A stretch of 64,000 nt of DNA from JAMLJG01 sp035327585 (lineage in GTDB: Bacteria > Verrucomicrobiota > Kiritimatiellia > CAIVKH01). Of this stretch, positions 24,006 through 33,868 are shown one piece after another (positions within the stretch are counted from its first letter, which is position 1; every line of letters begins with the position of its first letter). The translations under genes and the position numbers were made by a program. Under the pieces are notes generated by a model. The model saw only the letters and a list, made by a program, of their open reading frames with translations. It had not been told where the DNA came from and ran no database searches. Location of the stretch: contig DAOLDD010000002.1 of assembly GCA_035327585.1 (NCBI GenBank), forward strand, positions 110,633 through 174,632, given 5' to 3'.

Positions 24006-25077
24006 GCCAAGCCTCCTCCAGCGTCGCCTCGGGAACCGCGCAGCCGTATTCGACCGCGCCGATGCGTTTCGCGAGGACGAAACGCGGCACCCCTGCGGCG
24101 CCCTTCTTGTCGACCGCCATCGCGCGGCGGAGATCAGGCCACGCCAACCCGGGAGCCTCGACCGGCAGCCCTGCGCGCTGGATCAAGCGCACGATGCGCG
24201 ATTCATCCTCGCGTGACAGGCCGGCGGCCTGCACGGAGACGCGCGCCGCGTAGGCCATGCCGATGCCGACCGCTTCGCCGTGCAAATACGCACCATAGCC
24301 CGCAACCTGCTCGACGGCGTGGCCGAGCGTGTGGCCAAAGTTGAGGATGGCGCGCTCTCCCGCCTCATGCTCGTCCGCGCTGACGACATCGGCTTTGATC
24401 GCGCAACTGCGCGCGACGATATGCGCCAGCGCCGCGGGATCGCCCGCGCGGATGGCGTCCAATTCGCGCTCAAGATATGCGAAGAGCTCCGCGTCGCGAA
24501 TCACGCCATACTTAATGACTTCCGCGAGTCCCGCGGCCAACTCGCGTGCGGGCAACGTCTTCAGCACGCCAATGTCGCACAGCACCAGGACCGGCTGGTG
24601 GAACGCGCCGACCAGATTTTTGCCCTGCGGCAGGTTGATGCCGGTTTTGCCGCCGACCGCGCTATCGACCATCGCGAGCAGCGTGGTGGGAATTTGCACG
24701 AGCCGGATGCCGCGCAGGTAGCTCGCCGCGAGGAAGCCCGCGAGATCGCCCACCACCCCGCCGCCGAGTGCAACGATGGCTGATTTGCGGTCAAGCACTT
24801 CATCCGCGGCCCGCTCATAGAGACGCAACAACCATTCGCCGGATTTGCTCGCCTCGCCCGCGGGCACCGTTGCGCGCGCCAAGGTAAAACCGGCGTCCGA
24901 GAAGAGGGCCGCCACGCGGTCGCCATACAGACCGTCCACCGTCTCGTCGGCGACGAGGAGAATTCGCGTGCCGGGCAGCTGCGTGCGCAGCAGCGAGGCC
25001 GCCTGATCCAACACGCCGTCCCCAACGCAAATCGGATAGCTGCGTTCGCCCAGCGGCACGGTAACGGTGTTCGTCAT
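23992..25077 (-). CDS. aroB: 3-dehydroquinate synthase
   Basis: A 361-residue enzyme of the shikimate pathway that turns DAHP into 3-dehydroquinate with NAD and zinc. Motifs: VALGGGVVGDLAGF for NAD, PTTLLAMVDSAVGGKTGIN, the zinc-ligand regions GLAEVIKYG and NFGHTLGHAVE with LHGEAVGIGM, and the VDKKG segment. The start at 25077 gives the normal family length; an upstream Met lies in low-quality sequence. It is 60 bases after fmt and overlaps the next gene. Confidence 0.95.
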   Translation of the reverse strand: MTNTVTVPLGERSYPICVGDGVLDQAASLLRTQLPGTRILLVADETVDGLYGDRVAALFSDAGFTLARATVPAGEASKSGEWLLRLYERAADEVLDRKSAIVALGGGVVGDLAGFLAASYLRGIRLVQIPTTLLAMVDSAVGGKTGINLPQGKNLVGAFHQPVLVLCDIGVLKTLPARELAAGLAEVIKYGVIRDAELFAYLERELDAIRAGDPAALAHIVARSCAIKADVVSADEHEAGERAILNFGHTLGHAVEQVAGYGAYLHGEAVGIGMAYAARVSVQAAGLSREDESRIVRLIQRAGLPVEAPGLAWPDLRRAMAVDKKGAAGVPRFVLAKRIGAVEYGCAVPEATLEEAWHGGR

Positions 25078-25137
25078 AGGGGTGTGAGATTCGCGCCCGC
25101 GCGCTTGCGCTGTCAACGGCTTTTTGCCGGAGGTGCT

Positions 25138-26061
25138 TCACTCCACCCGCGCGCCGGAGGCCAGCCGTGTGCCGCGCAGGAAGTCGCCGCCGGACATGGG
25201 GCGCTTGCCTTCGGGCTGGACCGTCAGCAGGCGCAAGGCGTCTGCGCCGCAGGCCACCAGCGGGCCGTCTCCGCCCGCGTCCAACAGTGTTCCCGGCTCA
25301 CCCGGCCCTGGCTCGACACGGGTCTTCGCGATGGCGAGGCGTTTTCCCTGCACCGTGCAATAGGCGCCGGGCCAGGGTTGGAAACCCCGCACGCGGTTGT
25401 GCAGCACCGTGGCGGGTTGGGTCCAATCGATCCGCGCGTCGGCTTTTTCCAATTTTCGCGCCAGCGTCACGAGCGATTCATCCTGCGCGCGTCGCGTCGC
25501 CGTACCCGCGTCGAGCTGGCGGATGACCTCCATCATCAATTCCGCTCCCATGCGGGCAAGCCGCGGCTCCAGCGTCGTGAGGTCATCCTCCGGTGCGATC
25601 GGAAGCCGCTCCTGCAACAGAATCGGCCCCGCATCCATGCGCGGACAGACGTCCAGGATCGTGACACCCGTCTCCGTATCGCCGTTCGCGACCGCCCACT
25701 GCATCGGCGCGGCGCCGCGATATTTCGGCAGCAGGGATGGATGAATATTAATGCAGCCGAGACGCGGCAGCGCGATCACGTTGCGCGGGATGTACTGGCC
25801 GTAGGCGGCGACGACCGTCACATCCGGCGCGAGCGCCGAAAGCTCCGCGAAGGCATCCCCGATTTTCTCCGGCGTGAGCACCGGCACGCCGGACTCGAGG
25901 GCGAACGCTTTCACCGGGCATGGGGCCGGGTGTCGGCCCCGCCCCTGCGGACGATCCGGCTGCGTGACGCAGCTGACGAGGCGGTACGAGGACCCAAGCA
26001 GCGCCGCCACCGCCGGCACGGCGTATGCATCCGATCCCATGAACAAGACGCGTAGTGACAT
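25138..26061 (-). CDS. fmt: Methionyl-tRNA formyltransferase
   Basis: A 307-residue enzyme that formylates initiator Met-tRNA. It has MSLRVLFMGSDAYAVPA, the formyl-THF site with the NIHPSLLPKYRGAAPM core including the catalytic Asn and His, and DAGPIL containing the catalytic Asp. The C-terminal OB-like part includes GFQPWPGAY. No clear Shine-Dalgarno precedes the ATG at 26061. It opens the minus-strand run fmt-aroB-unknown-dprA-topA-xerC; def, the usual neighbour, is not next to it. Confidence 0.95.
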   Translation of the reverse strand: MSLRVLFMGSDAYAVPAVAALLGSSYRLVSCVTQPDRPQGRGRHPAPCPVKAFALESGVPVLTPEKIGDAFAELSALAPDVTVVAAYGQYIPRNVIALPRLGCINIHPSLLPKYRGAAPMQWAVANGDTETGVTILDVCPRMDAGPILLQERLPIAPEDDLTTLEPRLARMGAELMMEVIRQLDAGTATRRAQDESLVTLARKLEKADARIDWTQPATVLHNRVRGFQPWPGAYCTVQGKRLAIAKTRVEPGPGEPGTLLDAGGDGPLVACGADALRLLTVQPEGKRPMSGGDFLRGTRLASGARVE

Positions 26062-26129
26062 GCCGGAGGAGCATGTTGATTTTTTTGCCGCTTGGCGAGT
26101 GAACATGATTTGCCCGATAGTCACGACCG

Positions 26130-27161
26130 ATGAACGAACCCTCGTCCAAACAGGCCGCGCCGACACCGTTGCCGCGAACGGCCGTCATCATTCCCTTCCC
26201 ACGCTGGGACGACTGGACCGCGGAATGCCTCGCGGCGTGCGCGGCGCTGGACCATCCCGAACTTGAACTCTGGTTGCTGCCCGATGCGGAACTGCCGACG
26301 GAAATCGCCGTGTCCGCGCAACAGCTCGCGGGCACGCGTGCGCTGCGCATCGTTCCAACCGGGCCCGGTAATCCGGCGATGAAGCGAAACGTCGCGATGC
26401 GCGCGACGACCTGCGCTTGGGCCGCGTTGGTCGACGCGGACGCCTATCCGCGCCCCGACTGGTTGCAAAGCGCCTTCCGCGAAGCGAAGGACACGGTCGG
26501 CATCGTCGCGGGTCCGAACATCACGCCGCCGCGCGATTCCTATGCCCGGCGCCTGCCCGGCGTGGTGATGCGCAGTCCGCTCGGCTTCGGTCCGGGCTAC
26601 GTCCGCCATCACCCCGTTCCCCGCCATGAACCGGAGGAGATGCCGACGTGCAACATGTTGATCCGGTTGCTGCCGGGCCTGCTGTTCCGCGAGGAATTCA
26701 GCACGGCCGAGGACATGATGTATTGCCGCGACGTGCGCGAGCGGGGGTTCCGCATTGTCTATTCTCCTGACGTCGTCGTATTTCACCACCGCCGCCGTTT
26801 TCCCGCCGGCTTCGCCCGGCAGTTCTATTTCTATGGACGCGACAAGGGCCGCCTCTTCGCGCGGGGCAGCCGCGCATCGCGACTTCCGCACGCAGCGCCG
26901 GCCGCCGTGCTGCTTTATGCCGTCGTGTACGCGGTGCTGGCGGTACTATCCGCCTGGATTTGCGTCCCCAAATGGCTGGCGCTGCCGGGCCTCGCGTATC
27001 TCCTGCTCGTCGTCATGGAATCCTTCCGATGCTCGCGTAATCCACTGCTCGCGCTCGGCGGACTGGTCGCGTTCCCCGTTGCGCACGCCAGTTACGGCCT
27101 CGGCTGGTGGCGTGGCCTGCCGACGGGCTGGCGCGAGCGAAAGCAGGGCGCGAAGGACTGA
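26130..27161 (+). CDS. Membrane-bound glycosyltransferase family 2
   Basis: A 343-residue protein. The GT-A core shows TAVIIPFPRWDDW, MKRNVAM, ALVDADAYPRPDWL with the metal-binding DAD, and the later EDMMYCRDVRERG with the ED catalytic pair. Two or three membrane helices follow (about residues 255-320). It is divergent from fmt with 68 bases between start codons. The stop codon abuts the stop of the convergent YfhO-like gene with no base between. Likely adds sugars in surface glycan assembly; the acceptor is unknown. Confidence 0.85.
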   Translation: MNEPSSKQAAPTPLPRTAVIIPFPRWDDWTAECLAACAALDHPELELWLLPDAELPTEIAVSAQQLAGTRALRIVPTGPGNPAMKRNVAMRATTCAWAALVDADAYPRPDWLQSAFREAKDTVGIVAGPNITPPRDSYARRLPGVVMRSPLGFGPGYVRHHPVPRHEPEEMPTCNMLIRLLPGLLFREEFSTAEDMMYCRDVRERGFRIVYSPDVVVFHHRRRFPAGFARQFYFYGRDKGRLFARGSRASRLPHAAPAAVLLYAVVYAVLAVLSAWICVPKWLALPGLAYLLLVVMESFRCSRNPLLALGGLVAFPVAHASYGLGWWRGLPTGWRERKQGAKD

Positions 27162-29582
27162 TTAATCCCGCCGGCGCCGCAGCGTGAACGGGATGGCGCC
27201 AAGCGCCAGCAGCAGCCCCGCACCCTGGAGAAGCAGCGTCGCCGTCGGCGGACGATGTTCGAGTTCGACGGTGTTCAAGCCGGGCTTAACGTACAGGCCG
27301 GTGAAAATGTGGTCCACGCGGAAAGTCGGGACCGGTTCACCATTCACGGTCGCCCGCCAGTAGGGCGTGAATTTTTCGCCCGCGCGCAGCACGCCGCCGC
27401 GTTCGCTGGTGACGCGCAGGGTCACGCGCCCGCTCTCGAACTGCAGGACGTCGACCGTGCCGCTCATACCGCTGCCCGTGGACGCGGGAAGCTCCGCCGA
27501 AGCGGGAACGAGGAGGCGCTCCAGCGGCACATGCGTGGGCGATGCGAGGCGGGCGAGTGTGGTGGATTCGTCCGCGGCCTCCCAGCCGGCCACCAGCGCG
27601 TAGCGCGGCGCGGCGGCGGTGTAGCGCGCGATCACATGCTGGCCGCGCTGTTGCTCGGTGCCCGGCGCGACGGCAACGCCCGCGCCTTGCGGAAACACAT
27701 TGAAGGCAAACTCCATCGCGGTGTGGTCGCGGAACATCGGGTTGTTCTGCAATTCGGGCCAGATGCCCGCGGGACCCATGATGTGGCTGACGGAAAAATG
27801 CTGCCACAGGCGGTCCATCCGATTCCCCATCGCGCCGAGAAATTGTCGGTAGTCCTCCGGCATGCGCATCTGCGCGACGTTGTAGGTCGCGATGCCGTGG
27901 TATGGCAGCGACACGCTCAGCCACTGGTTGTAGAAGCCACCCTGGCTCGCGAGGAACAGGCGCATCGGCCCCATGCGCGGCTGCAGGAAATCCACGACGG
28001 CGTTGCGGTCGATGTAGCCCGCGGCCGGCACGGTTTGCACATAATGCCGGCTGACGACGAGCTGGTCGGCGGCGACCAGTCCGAGCGCGACCCACGCCCA
28101 TCGTTGCGACGGGCGGTGAAGCATCAACCACGCGAGGGCCGCCGCCGCGATCATCAAGACGCCGGCATGTCCCAAGGCCCATGCGCGGTTTTCCACAATC
28201 GTCGACGCCGCCTGGCCCCAGCCCATCGCGGCAAATCGCTGCGTCGCCGCGCCGGAATTGAGCCCCATCACGAGGGAAGAGAAGAATAGCACGATGCCCA
28301 GTACGCCCACCCCTTGGACGACACGCCGCAAGCGAGAGGTCGATGCGGCCGAAGCGAGCAGGCTGTGCAAGCCATACGCCGCCAGCACGCCGAGGGCGAG
28401 TTGCGTTACCTGCATGAATTTCACCGGGCCGCGAATCGACGAGATCCCCGGCAATTCGAAGAAGATCCGGTAAATCGGCGTAAATTTGCCGCAGCCCAGG
28501 ATGAACGTGACCACGAGCGCGCCGGCCCAGAACCAGACATCGGCCCGGATTTTCCCACGCTCGCGCAGGCCGATCAGGAGGCCGAACAGCGCGAAAGCAA
28601 CGGGGATGCTGCCGATGTAGAGCGTCTCCAGTTTAAAATTCGGGAAGCCCTGGCGCGTCGTCTCCCAATCCGCGGAACGGCCCAGACGGCCCCAATACGG
28701 ACCCGTCGGTTCGCCGGAACGCCAGCCGTGGTAGCCCGGCGCAATCCACTCGATCGTCTCCTCCGGCGGCCAACTCCACTGCGTGCAGTAGTCCCAAATT
28801 TGTTCCTGCGTCTCCGCCGGTTTGTCCGTCGTTTCGAACGCGAAGAATGAAGTCGCCATCCAGATGGCGCGCCCCGCGACCATCAGGGCGACCACGCCCA
28901 TCGGCAGCAAGGGTTTCAGCCAGCCTTTCCAATCCCAGCCGTGCTCACGCGCCAGGGCGAATACCGCATAGGGACCGAGCACCAGCGAAAAGAAGACGGC
29001 CACATCCGCTTGTTCGAGGAACATGCCGCCGCAGGCCGCACCCGCCAGTGCGCCCCACGCGATGGATTTTTGCTGAGCCGCGCGCTCGATCAGCCACAGC
29101 GCCAACCCCGCGAACGCAACGACACCGAACTTTCCGATGTGGCCGGCATACGTAAGGAAAAACGTACTGCCCAGCCAGAAGGCCGTCAGGCAGCCGAGCA
29201 GCGCTGCCGTCAGGCGGAGGCCGCGCGCGCGCAGGAAAAGCCCGAAGCCAATGCTCGCGATCGCGAGGTCCAGCGCGTGGATGAGCGAATGAAACAGCTT
29301 CAGCGGCAGCAGCAGCAACGCGAGATTCGTCCAATTGAAGGTCAGGAAGGCCGGGTTTCCGGCGAGGACCGAGTCATCCCATGCGCGCCAAAACCCGGCC
29401 GGCAGCCAGCGTTCACGGAGCGCGATCGCGCCGATGTTGTCGTCCGTCGTAAACAGAATCGCGCCGGGCAGCAACGCGTCGCGATACACCAAAAGGCCCA
29501 TGAGAATCGACAGGCCGATCAGCAGCCACGTATCGCGGCGGGTCCAGGCGGGCAACGCAGGTGCGGATGAATCAGCAGGCAT
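27162..29582 (-). CDS. Large integral membrane protein, YfhO-like
   Basis: An 806-residue protein with about a dozen membrane helices, a periplasmic loop rich in tryptophan (WDYCTQWSWPPEETIEW), the segment SIRGPVKFM, and a large C-terminal soluble beta domain (TPYWRATVNGEPV) before a last helix. SIRGP..MF near RxPxR and the VNG/N-x-EL ending match the YfhO family (GT-C-like, implicated in glycosylating teichoic acids or other surface polymers in other bacteria). The role here is inferred only. It follows an AraC gene on the same strand after 246 bases of repeat-bearing DNA. Confidence 0.75.
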   Translation of the reverse strand: MPADSSAPALPAWTRRDTWLLIGLSILMGLLVYRDALLPGAILFTTDDNIGAIALRERWLPAGFWRAWDDSVLAGNPAFLTFNWTNLALLLLPLKLFHSLIHALDLAIASIGFGLFLRARGLRLTAALLGCLTAFWLGSTFFLTYAGHIGKFGVVAFAGLALWLIERAAQQKSIAWGALAGAACGGMFLEQADVAVFFSLVLGPYAVFALAREHGWDWKGWLKPLLPMGVVALMVAGRAIWMATSFFAFETTDKPAETQEQIWDYCTQWSWPPEETIEWIAPGYHGWRSGEPTGPYWGRLGRSADWETTRQGFPNFKLETLYIGSIPVAFALFGLLIGLRERGKIRADVWFWAGALVVTFILGCGKFTPIYRIFFELPGISSIRGPVKFMQVTQLALGVLAAYGLHSLLASAASTSRLRRVVQGVGVLGIVLFFSSLVMGLNSGAATQRFAAMGWGQAASTIVENRAWALGHAGVLMIAAAALAWLMLHRPSQRWAWVALGLVAADQLVVSRHYVQTVPAAGYIDRNAVVDFLQPRMGPMRLFLASQGGFYNQWLSVSLPYHGIATYNVAQMRMPEDYRQFLGAMGNRMDRLWQHFSVSHIMGPAGIWPELQNNPMFRDHTAMEFAFNVFPQGAGVAVAPGTEQQRGQHVIARYTAAAPRYALVAGWEAADESTTLARLASPTHVPLERLLVPASAELPASTGSGMSGTVDVLQFESGRVTLRVTSERGGVLRAGEKFTPYWRATVNGEPVPTFRVDHIFTGLYVKPGLNTVELEHRPPTATLLLQGAGLLLALGAIPFTLRRRRD

Positions 29583-29787
29583 AACAAATCTCCCAAGCCG
29601 CGAAGCATCCGCGAAGCCGAGTTACGGGACAACCAAGAAAACACGACCCACACGATCCTCAAATTTTCTCTTCCTGCGAAATTTCAAGCGGCGGGCTTGC
29701 GAGTTCAGACCTATTTAGCCGCAGGTTAACGCGGATGGGGAAACCGCCCGCCAAACACGCGAAATACGCCAAAGACGCGGGCACATT

Positions 29788-29816
29788 CCCTTTCGTGTGT
29801 TTGGCGTGTTTCGCGG
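29788..29816 (+). repeat. Direct repeat bracketing the xylose cluster, left copy
   Basis: The 29-bp unit starting CCCTTTCGTGTGTTTGGCG recurs at 33869-33897 with three mismatches. The upstream bases (29753-29787) hold a partly inverted variant of the same words (GCCAAACACGCGAAA). The rest of the 29583-29828 gap shows nothing else I can name. Confidence 0.6.
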
Positions 29817-29828
29817 GCACTCTCCCCG

Positions 29829-30719
29829 TCACGAACGTCCCCGGTAGCGCGAGGGCGTCATGCCGGTCACGCGGCGGAACTGGCGCGAGAAATAGTTGCT
29901 GTCGGAGAACCCCGTCTCCAGCGCGATATCCGTCACCGGGCGGTCCGTCCCGCGCAGCAGTTCCATCGCCGCCGCGACGCGGCGACGGATGAGGTAGTCG
30001 ATCGGCGGGTGCCCGACCGCGTGTTCGAAGGTACGGATGAACGTACTGCGCGACATCCCCGCCATCCGTGCGAGTTCGGACACGCGCCAGCCGCGCTGGA
30101 ACTCCTGCTCCAACGACTGGATCACGCGCGCCACGCGCAAGAGTTCCCGCCCTTGCACCGTCGTTGCCTTGTCATACTGCCGGGAGAGGAAGGTAATCAG
30201 CTCCAGCAACCCCGCGAGCAACATCACCGCCGAACCCGGTTCCGCGCGCGCCGTCTCGGCGACCATTTCCTCGCCGATCCGACGCACGTGGACCAGGGCC
30301 TCCGGGCCAAGATGCAGCCGGCTGGAAAATCGATGCCGCCGCCGGTACTGCGGCTCCAGCAGGAACAGCGCGCAATAGCCCGGCAACTGCCGGAGCTCGC
30401 CCTGCGGAATGGGAACCTGTTTGGGATCGAACAACACGTTGATCAACTCCAGGTCCTTGATCTGGTGGAAATAATGCCGCGACCGGCTGTGCAGGATGTA
30501 GACGTCACCCGCCTGCACCGGATAGTCCTCGCCCTCCAGCCGCTGCCGCGCGCAGCCGCGCAGGACCAGGACCAGTTCCATAAAATCGTGGTCGTGCTCC
30601 ACTTCGGTCAGATCGTGCGGGTGCGAGGCACGCCGCTCCCCGTTCGAGCGCACGCGCAACGCGGCGATGCGCGGTCCGCGCGCTGGAAAATAATAGTGGC
30701 CTCTGGCTTTGGCAGGCAT
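29829..30719 (-). CDS. AraC-family transcriptional regulator of xylose genes
   Basis: A 296-residue regulator. The N-terminal cupin sensor has HDHDFMELVLVL, GDVYILHSRSRHYFH and a second barrel half; the C-terminal 100 residues hold two helix-turn-helix motifs, ending with the signature DIALETGFSDSNYFSRQFRRVTGMTPSRYR. It is divergent from xylA with a 105-base gap, and the xylA -35 box begins two bases from its start codon, so binding there could control both. The inducer is presumably xylose or a xyloside. E. coli XylR is larger, with a LacI-type sensor; this is the shorter RhaR/RhaS-like form. Confidence 0.9.
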   Translation of the reverse strand: MPAKARGHYYFPARGPRIAALRVRSNGERRASHPHDLTEVEHDHDFMELVLVLRGCARQRLEGEDYPVQAGDVYILHSRSRHYFHQIKDLELINVLFDPKQVPIPQGELRQLPGYCALFLLEPQYRRRHRFSSRLHLGPEALVHVRRIGEEMVAETARAEPGSAVMLLAGLLELITFLSRQYDKATTVQGRELLRVARVIQSLEQEFQRGWRVSELARMAGMSRSTFIRTFEHAVGHPPIDYLIRRRVAAAMELLRGTDRPVTDIALETGFSDSNYFSRQFRRVTGMTPSRYRGRS

Positions 30720-30720
30720 T

Positions 30721-30749
30721 TTGGCAGTGAGACGATCGTGCTATATAAA
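30721..30749 (+). promoter_or_regulatory. Sigma70-type promoter for xylA-xylB
   Basis: TTGGCA (30721-30726) and TATAAA (30744-30749) are spaced by exactly 17 bases. The predicted start leaves a leader of about 69 bases before xylA, which has an AAGGAG ribosome binding site at 30812-30817. Confidence 0.7.
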
Positions 30750-30824
30750 GGGACGATAATCAAGGCATGGCGCCACCGACCCATTAATCTAGTCTTTACA
30801 CAAACCCGTGGAAGGAGCCCGCAG

Positions 30825-32147
30825 ATGAAAACCTATTTTCCCGAAGTCCGCCGCATTCGCTACGAGGGACCCGACAGCGCAAATCCCCTCGCCTTCAAAC
30901 ATTTCAATCCGAAGGCGAAAGTCGGCGGCAAGACGATGGCCGAGCAGTTGAAGTTCGCCGTCTCCTACTGGCACACCTTTAAAGGAACCGGCGCCGACCC
31001 GTTCGGCGGCAGCGTGTACCAGCGCCCGTGGGACCAGGGCGGCGATGCGATGGACATCGCGCGCCGGACGATGGACGCCGCATTTGAATTCATCTCGAAG
31101 CTCGGCATCGCCTACTGGTGCTTCCACGACCGCGACATCGCCCCCGAAGGCGCGACCATCGCGGAGTCGAACAAGAATCTCGCCGAAATCGTCTCACAGG
31201 CGAAGGCCCTCCAGAAAAGCACCGGCATCAAACTGCTTTGGGGCACCGCGAATCTCTTCAGCCACCCGCGCTACACGCACGGCGCCGCGACGAATCCCGA
31301 TCCCCGCGTGTTCGCCCATGCCGCCGCCCAAATCCGCCGCGCGCTCGACGCCACCGTCGAACTCGGCGGCACCGGCTACGTGTTCTGGGGCGGCCGCGAA
31401 GGTTACGTTTCCCTCATCAACACCGACATGAAGCGCGAGCGCGAGCAGCTAGCCCGCATGATGCACCTCGCGGTGGACTACGCGAAGTCGATCGGCTTCA
31501 AAGGCAAATTCTTCATCGAGCCCAAGCCGAAAGAACCGTCGACGCACCAGTACGATTTCGACGCCGCCACCGCCATCGGCTACCTCAAGGAATTCGGCCT
31601 CGACCCGTATTTCCAGCTCAACATCGAAGCCAACCACGCCACCCTCGCCACGCACTCGTTCGAACACGACCTGCGCGTCGCGTCGGACGCCGGCATGCTC
31701 GGCAGCCTCGACATCAATCGCGGCGACCAGACGGTCGGCTGGGACACGGACCAGTTCCCCACCAACCTCTACGACGCCGTCGCCGTCATGCGCGTCCTCC
31801 TGCAACAGGGCGGCCTGAAATACGGCGGCCTGAACTTCGACGCCAAGGTGCGTCGCGGCTCATTTGACACCGTTGACCTCTTCCACGCGCACATCGGCGG
31901 CATGGACACGTTCGCGCGCGCGCTCCTCATCGCGCACCGGATGAAGGCGGACGGCGTGTTCGAGAATGTGCTCGCCGAGCGCTATGCCGGCTGGAAGACG
32001 CCGGCGGGCCGCAAGATCATGAGCGGAAAGATGAATCTGCCGGCCATCGAGAAGTGGGCCGCCCAGCAGGGCGAACCGCCGCGCGTCAGCGGCCGCCAGG
32101 AGCTGCTCGAAAACGTCCTCAACGCCTACATCTTCGGGGATCGCTGA
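30825..32147 (+). CDS. xylA: Xylose isomerase
   Basis: A 440-residue enzyme that interconverts D-xylose and D-xylulose. His101 and Asp104 (CFHDRD) match the catalytic pair of the long type II isomerases. Further landmarks are YVFWGGREGY, KGKFFIEPKPKEPSTHQYD with metal ligands, NIEANHATLA, SLDINRGD and FDAKVRRGS. Length is typical of class II. The ATG at 30825 has AAGGAG upstream. xylB follows two bases after the stop. Confidence 0.97.
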   Translation: MKTYFPEVRRIRYEGPDSANPLAFKHFNPKAKVGGKTMAEQLKFAVSYWHTFKGTGADPFGGSVYQRPWDQGGDAMDIARRTMDAAFEFISKLGIAYWCFHDRDIAPEGATIAESNKNLAEIVSQAKALQKSTGIKLLWGTANLFSHPRYTHGAATNPDPRVFAHAAAQIRRALDATVELGGTGYVFWGGREGYVSLINTDMKREREQLARMMHLAVDYAKSIGFKGKFFIEPKPKEPSTHQYDFDAATAIGYLKEFGLDPYFQLNIEANHATLATHSFEHDLRVASDAGMLGSLDINRGDQTVGWDTDQFPTNLYDAVAVMRVLLQQGGLKYGGLNFDAKVRRGSFDTVDLFHAHIGGMDTFARALLIAHRMKADGVFENVLAERYAGWKTPAGRKIMSGKMNLPAIEKWAAQQGEPPRVSGRQELLENVLNAYIFGDR

Positions 32148-32149
32148 CC

Positions 32150-33724
32150 ATGGCGCGCCTGTTCCTCGGCCTCGATTCCAGCACGCAGAGCCTCTCCGCG
32201 GTGGCGATCGACCTGGAGACAGGCGCCGTCGTCCTCGACCGCTCCATCAACTTCGAGAAACGGCTGCCGCACCACGGCACGTCGGACGGTGTACTGCGCG
32301 CGGCGGACCCGCGCGTGGTGCACGCCCCGCCGCTCATGTGGATTGAGGCGCTCGACCTGCTGCTACAGGAGTTGAAGGATGAGGGCTTTCCGATGCGCGA
32401 CGTGGCCGCAGTGTCTGGCTCCGGCCAGCAGCACGGCTCGGTCTATTTGAACGCCCTCGCACCCGCCATCCTCCAGGGCTTGCAGCCCGCCCAACCGCTC
32501 GCAGCGCAACTGGCTCCCGCCCTATCCCGCTCCACGTCGCCGATCTGGATGGACTCGTCGACGGGTCGCGAATGCACAGAAATTACGGAAGCGCTCGGTG
32601 GCCCGACCGCGGTAGCGGAAGCCACCGGCTCCGCCGCTTTCGAGCGATTCACCGGTCCGCAAATCCGCAAGTTCTTCAAGGAAGAACCCGCGGCCTACGA
32701 GCAGACCGCTCACATCGCGCTTGTCAGTTCGTTCCTGTGCTCGGTCCTTTCGGGACGCATCGCACCCATCGATCCGGGCGACGGCGCGGGCATGAACCTG
32801 ATGGACATCCGTACCCGCCAGTGGCATTCCGGCGCGCTCGACGCCACCGCGCCGGACCTCGCGCGCCGTCTCCCGCCGCTCGCCGCTTCAGGCGCCATCG
32901 TCGGCCCGATCCACGCCTACTTCGTCCAGCGCTACGGCTTCTCGCCCGCCTGCCAGTCGATCATCTGGTCCGGCGACAACCCGTGCAGCGTCATCGGACT
33001 CGGCCTCGTCCAGCCCGGCCTCGCCGCGATCAGCATGGGCACCAGCTACACCTACTTCGGCACCATGTCTGAATGCCGCGTCGACGCGAACGGCGAGGGC
33101 CATGTATTCGTCTCCCCCGCCGGCGGCTACATGGCGCTCAACTGCTTCAAGAACGGCGGCCTCGCGCGCGCCCGCGTTCGCGATCAGTTCAACCTCGACT
33201 GGAAAGGGTACAGCGCCGCCCTCGCCAGCGTCCCGCCCGGAAATCACGGTCGCCTCATGCTGCCGTGGTTTGAGCCGGAAATCGTGCCGCGCGTGCTCGA
33301 ACCCGGTGTACGCCGCCTGAACCTACCCGAGGACGATGCCGCCGCGAATTGTCGCGCCCTCGTCGAAGCGCAGATGCTCACCATGCGCCTGCACGGCCAG
33401 TGGCTCGGCATCCGCCCCCACATCCTCTTCGCCACCGGCGGCGCATCGGAAGATCCGAGCGTCCTGCAAATCATGGCCGATGTATTCGCCTGCCCCGTAC
33501 AACCCTTCGCCGTGACCAAGAGCGCCGCGCTCGGCGCCGCGCTCATCGCGGCCGAAGCCTGGCATCGCGCCAGCGGTACGCCCCGCCCGTGGCCCGACGT
33601 CGTCTCCGCCTTCACCGCCACCGACGAATCCCGCCGCGTCCCCCCCAACCCCGCCGCCATCCCCGTCTACGACCAACTCCTCGCCGCCTACGCAGCATTC
33701 GAGCGCGAAGCGCTGACAGCGTAA
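32150..33724 (+). CDS. xylB: Xylulokinase
   Basis: A 524-residue FGGY-family sugar kinase. The N-terminal ATPase lobe has LFLGLDSSTQS and SGSGQQHGSVYL with the substrate-contacting QQH; the middle has WMDSSTGRE; the C-terminal lobe has LFATGGASEDP, the FGGY ATP signature region. Size and the order of blocks look closer to eukaryotic-type xylulokinase than to the shorter E. coli XylB. It phosphorylates D-xylulose to D-xylulose 5-phosphate, feeding the pentose phosphate pathway. It is co-transcribed with xylA. Confidence 0.93.
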   Translation: MARLFLGLDSSTQSLSAVAIDLETGAVVLDRSINFEKRLPHHGTSDGVLRAADPRVVHAPPLMWIEALDLLLQELKDEGFPMRDVAAVSGSGQQHGSVYLNALAPAILQGLQPAQPLAAQLAPALSRSTSPIWMDSSTGRECTEITEALGGPTAVAEATGSAAFERFTGPQIRKFFKEEPAAYEQTAHIALVSSFLCSVLSGRIAPIDPGDGAGMNLMDIRTRQWHSGALDATAPDLARRLPPLAASGAIVGPIHAYFVQRYGFSPACQSIIWSGDNPCSVIGLGLVQPGLAAISMGTSYTYFGTMSECRVDANGEGHVFVSPAGGYMALNCFKNGGLARARVRDQFNLDWKGYSAALASVPPGNHGRLMLPWFEPEIVPRVLEPGVRRLNLPEDDAAANCRALVEAQMLTMRLHGQWLGIRPHILFATGGASEDPSVLQIMADVFACPVQPFAVTKSAALGAALIAAEAWHRASGTPRPWPDVVSAFTATDESRRVPPNPAAIPVYDQLLAAYAAFEREALTA

Positions 33725-33748
33725 TAGCGGGTTGACGCGATTCGCTCC

Positions 33749-33830
33749 TGGCCCCCGGCGGGCTTGTCCCGCCGGAGCCCAAGTTTACCTCGCTACCACG
33801 TGTAACCGCGAAACGTTCACTCCCGCGCCC
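33749..33830. repeat. Dispersed hairpin repeat, copy 3
   Basis: The stem CCGGCGGG / CCCGCCGG (33755-33762 with 33768-33775) closes a CTTGT loop and is followed by GAGCCCAAGTT and a tail similar to that of copy 1 at 1029-1080. It begins 25 bases after the xylB stop. Confidence 0.75.
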
Positions 33831-33868
33831 GGCGTGCTCGGCTACAGCATGTTTAACCCGTCCACCTC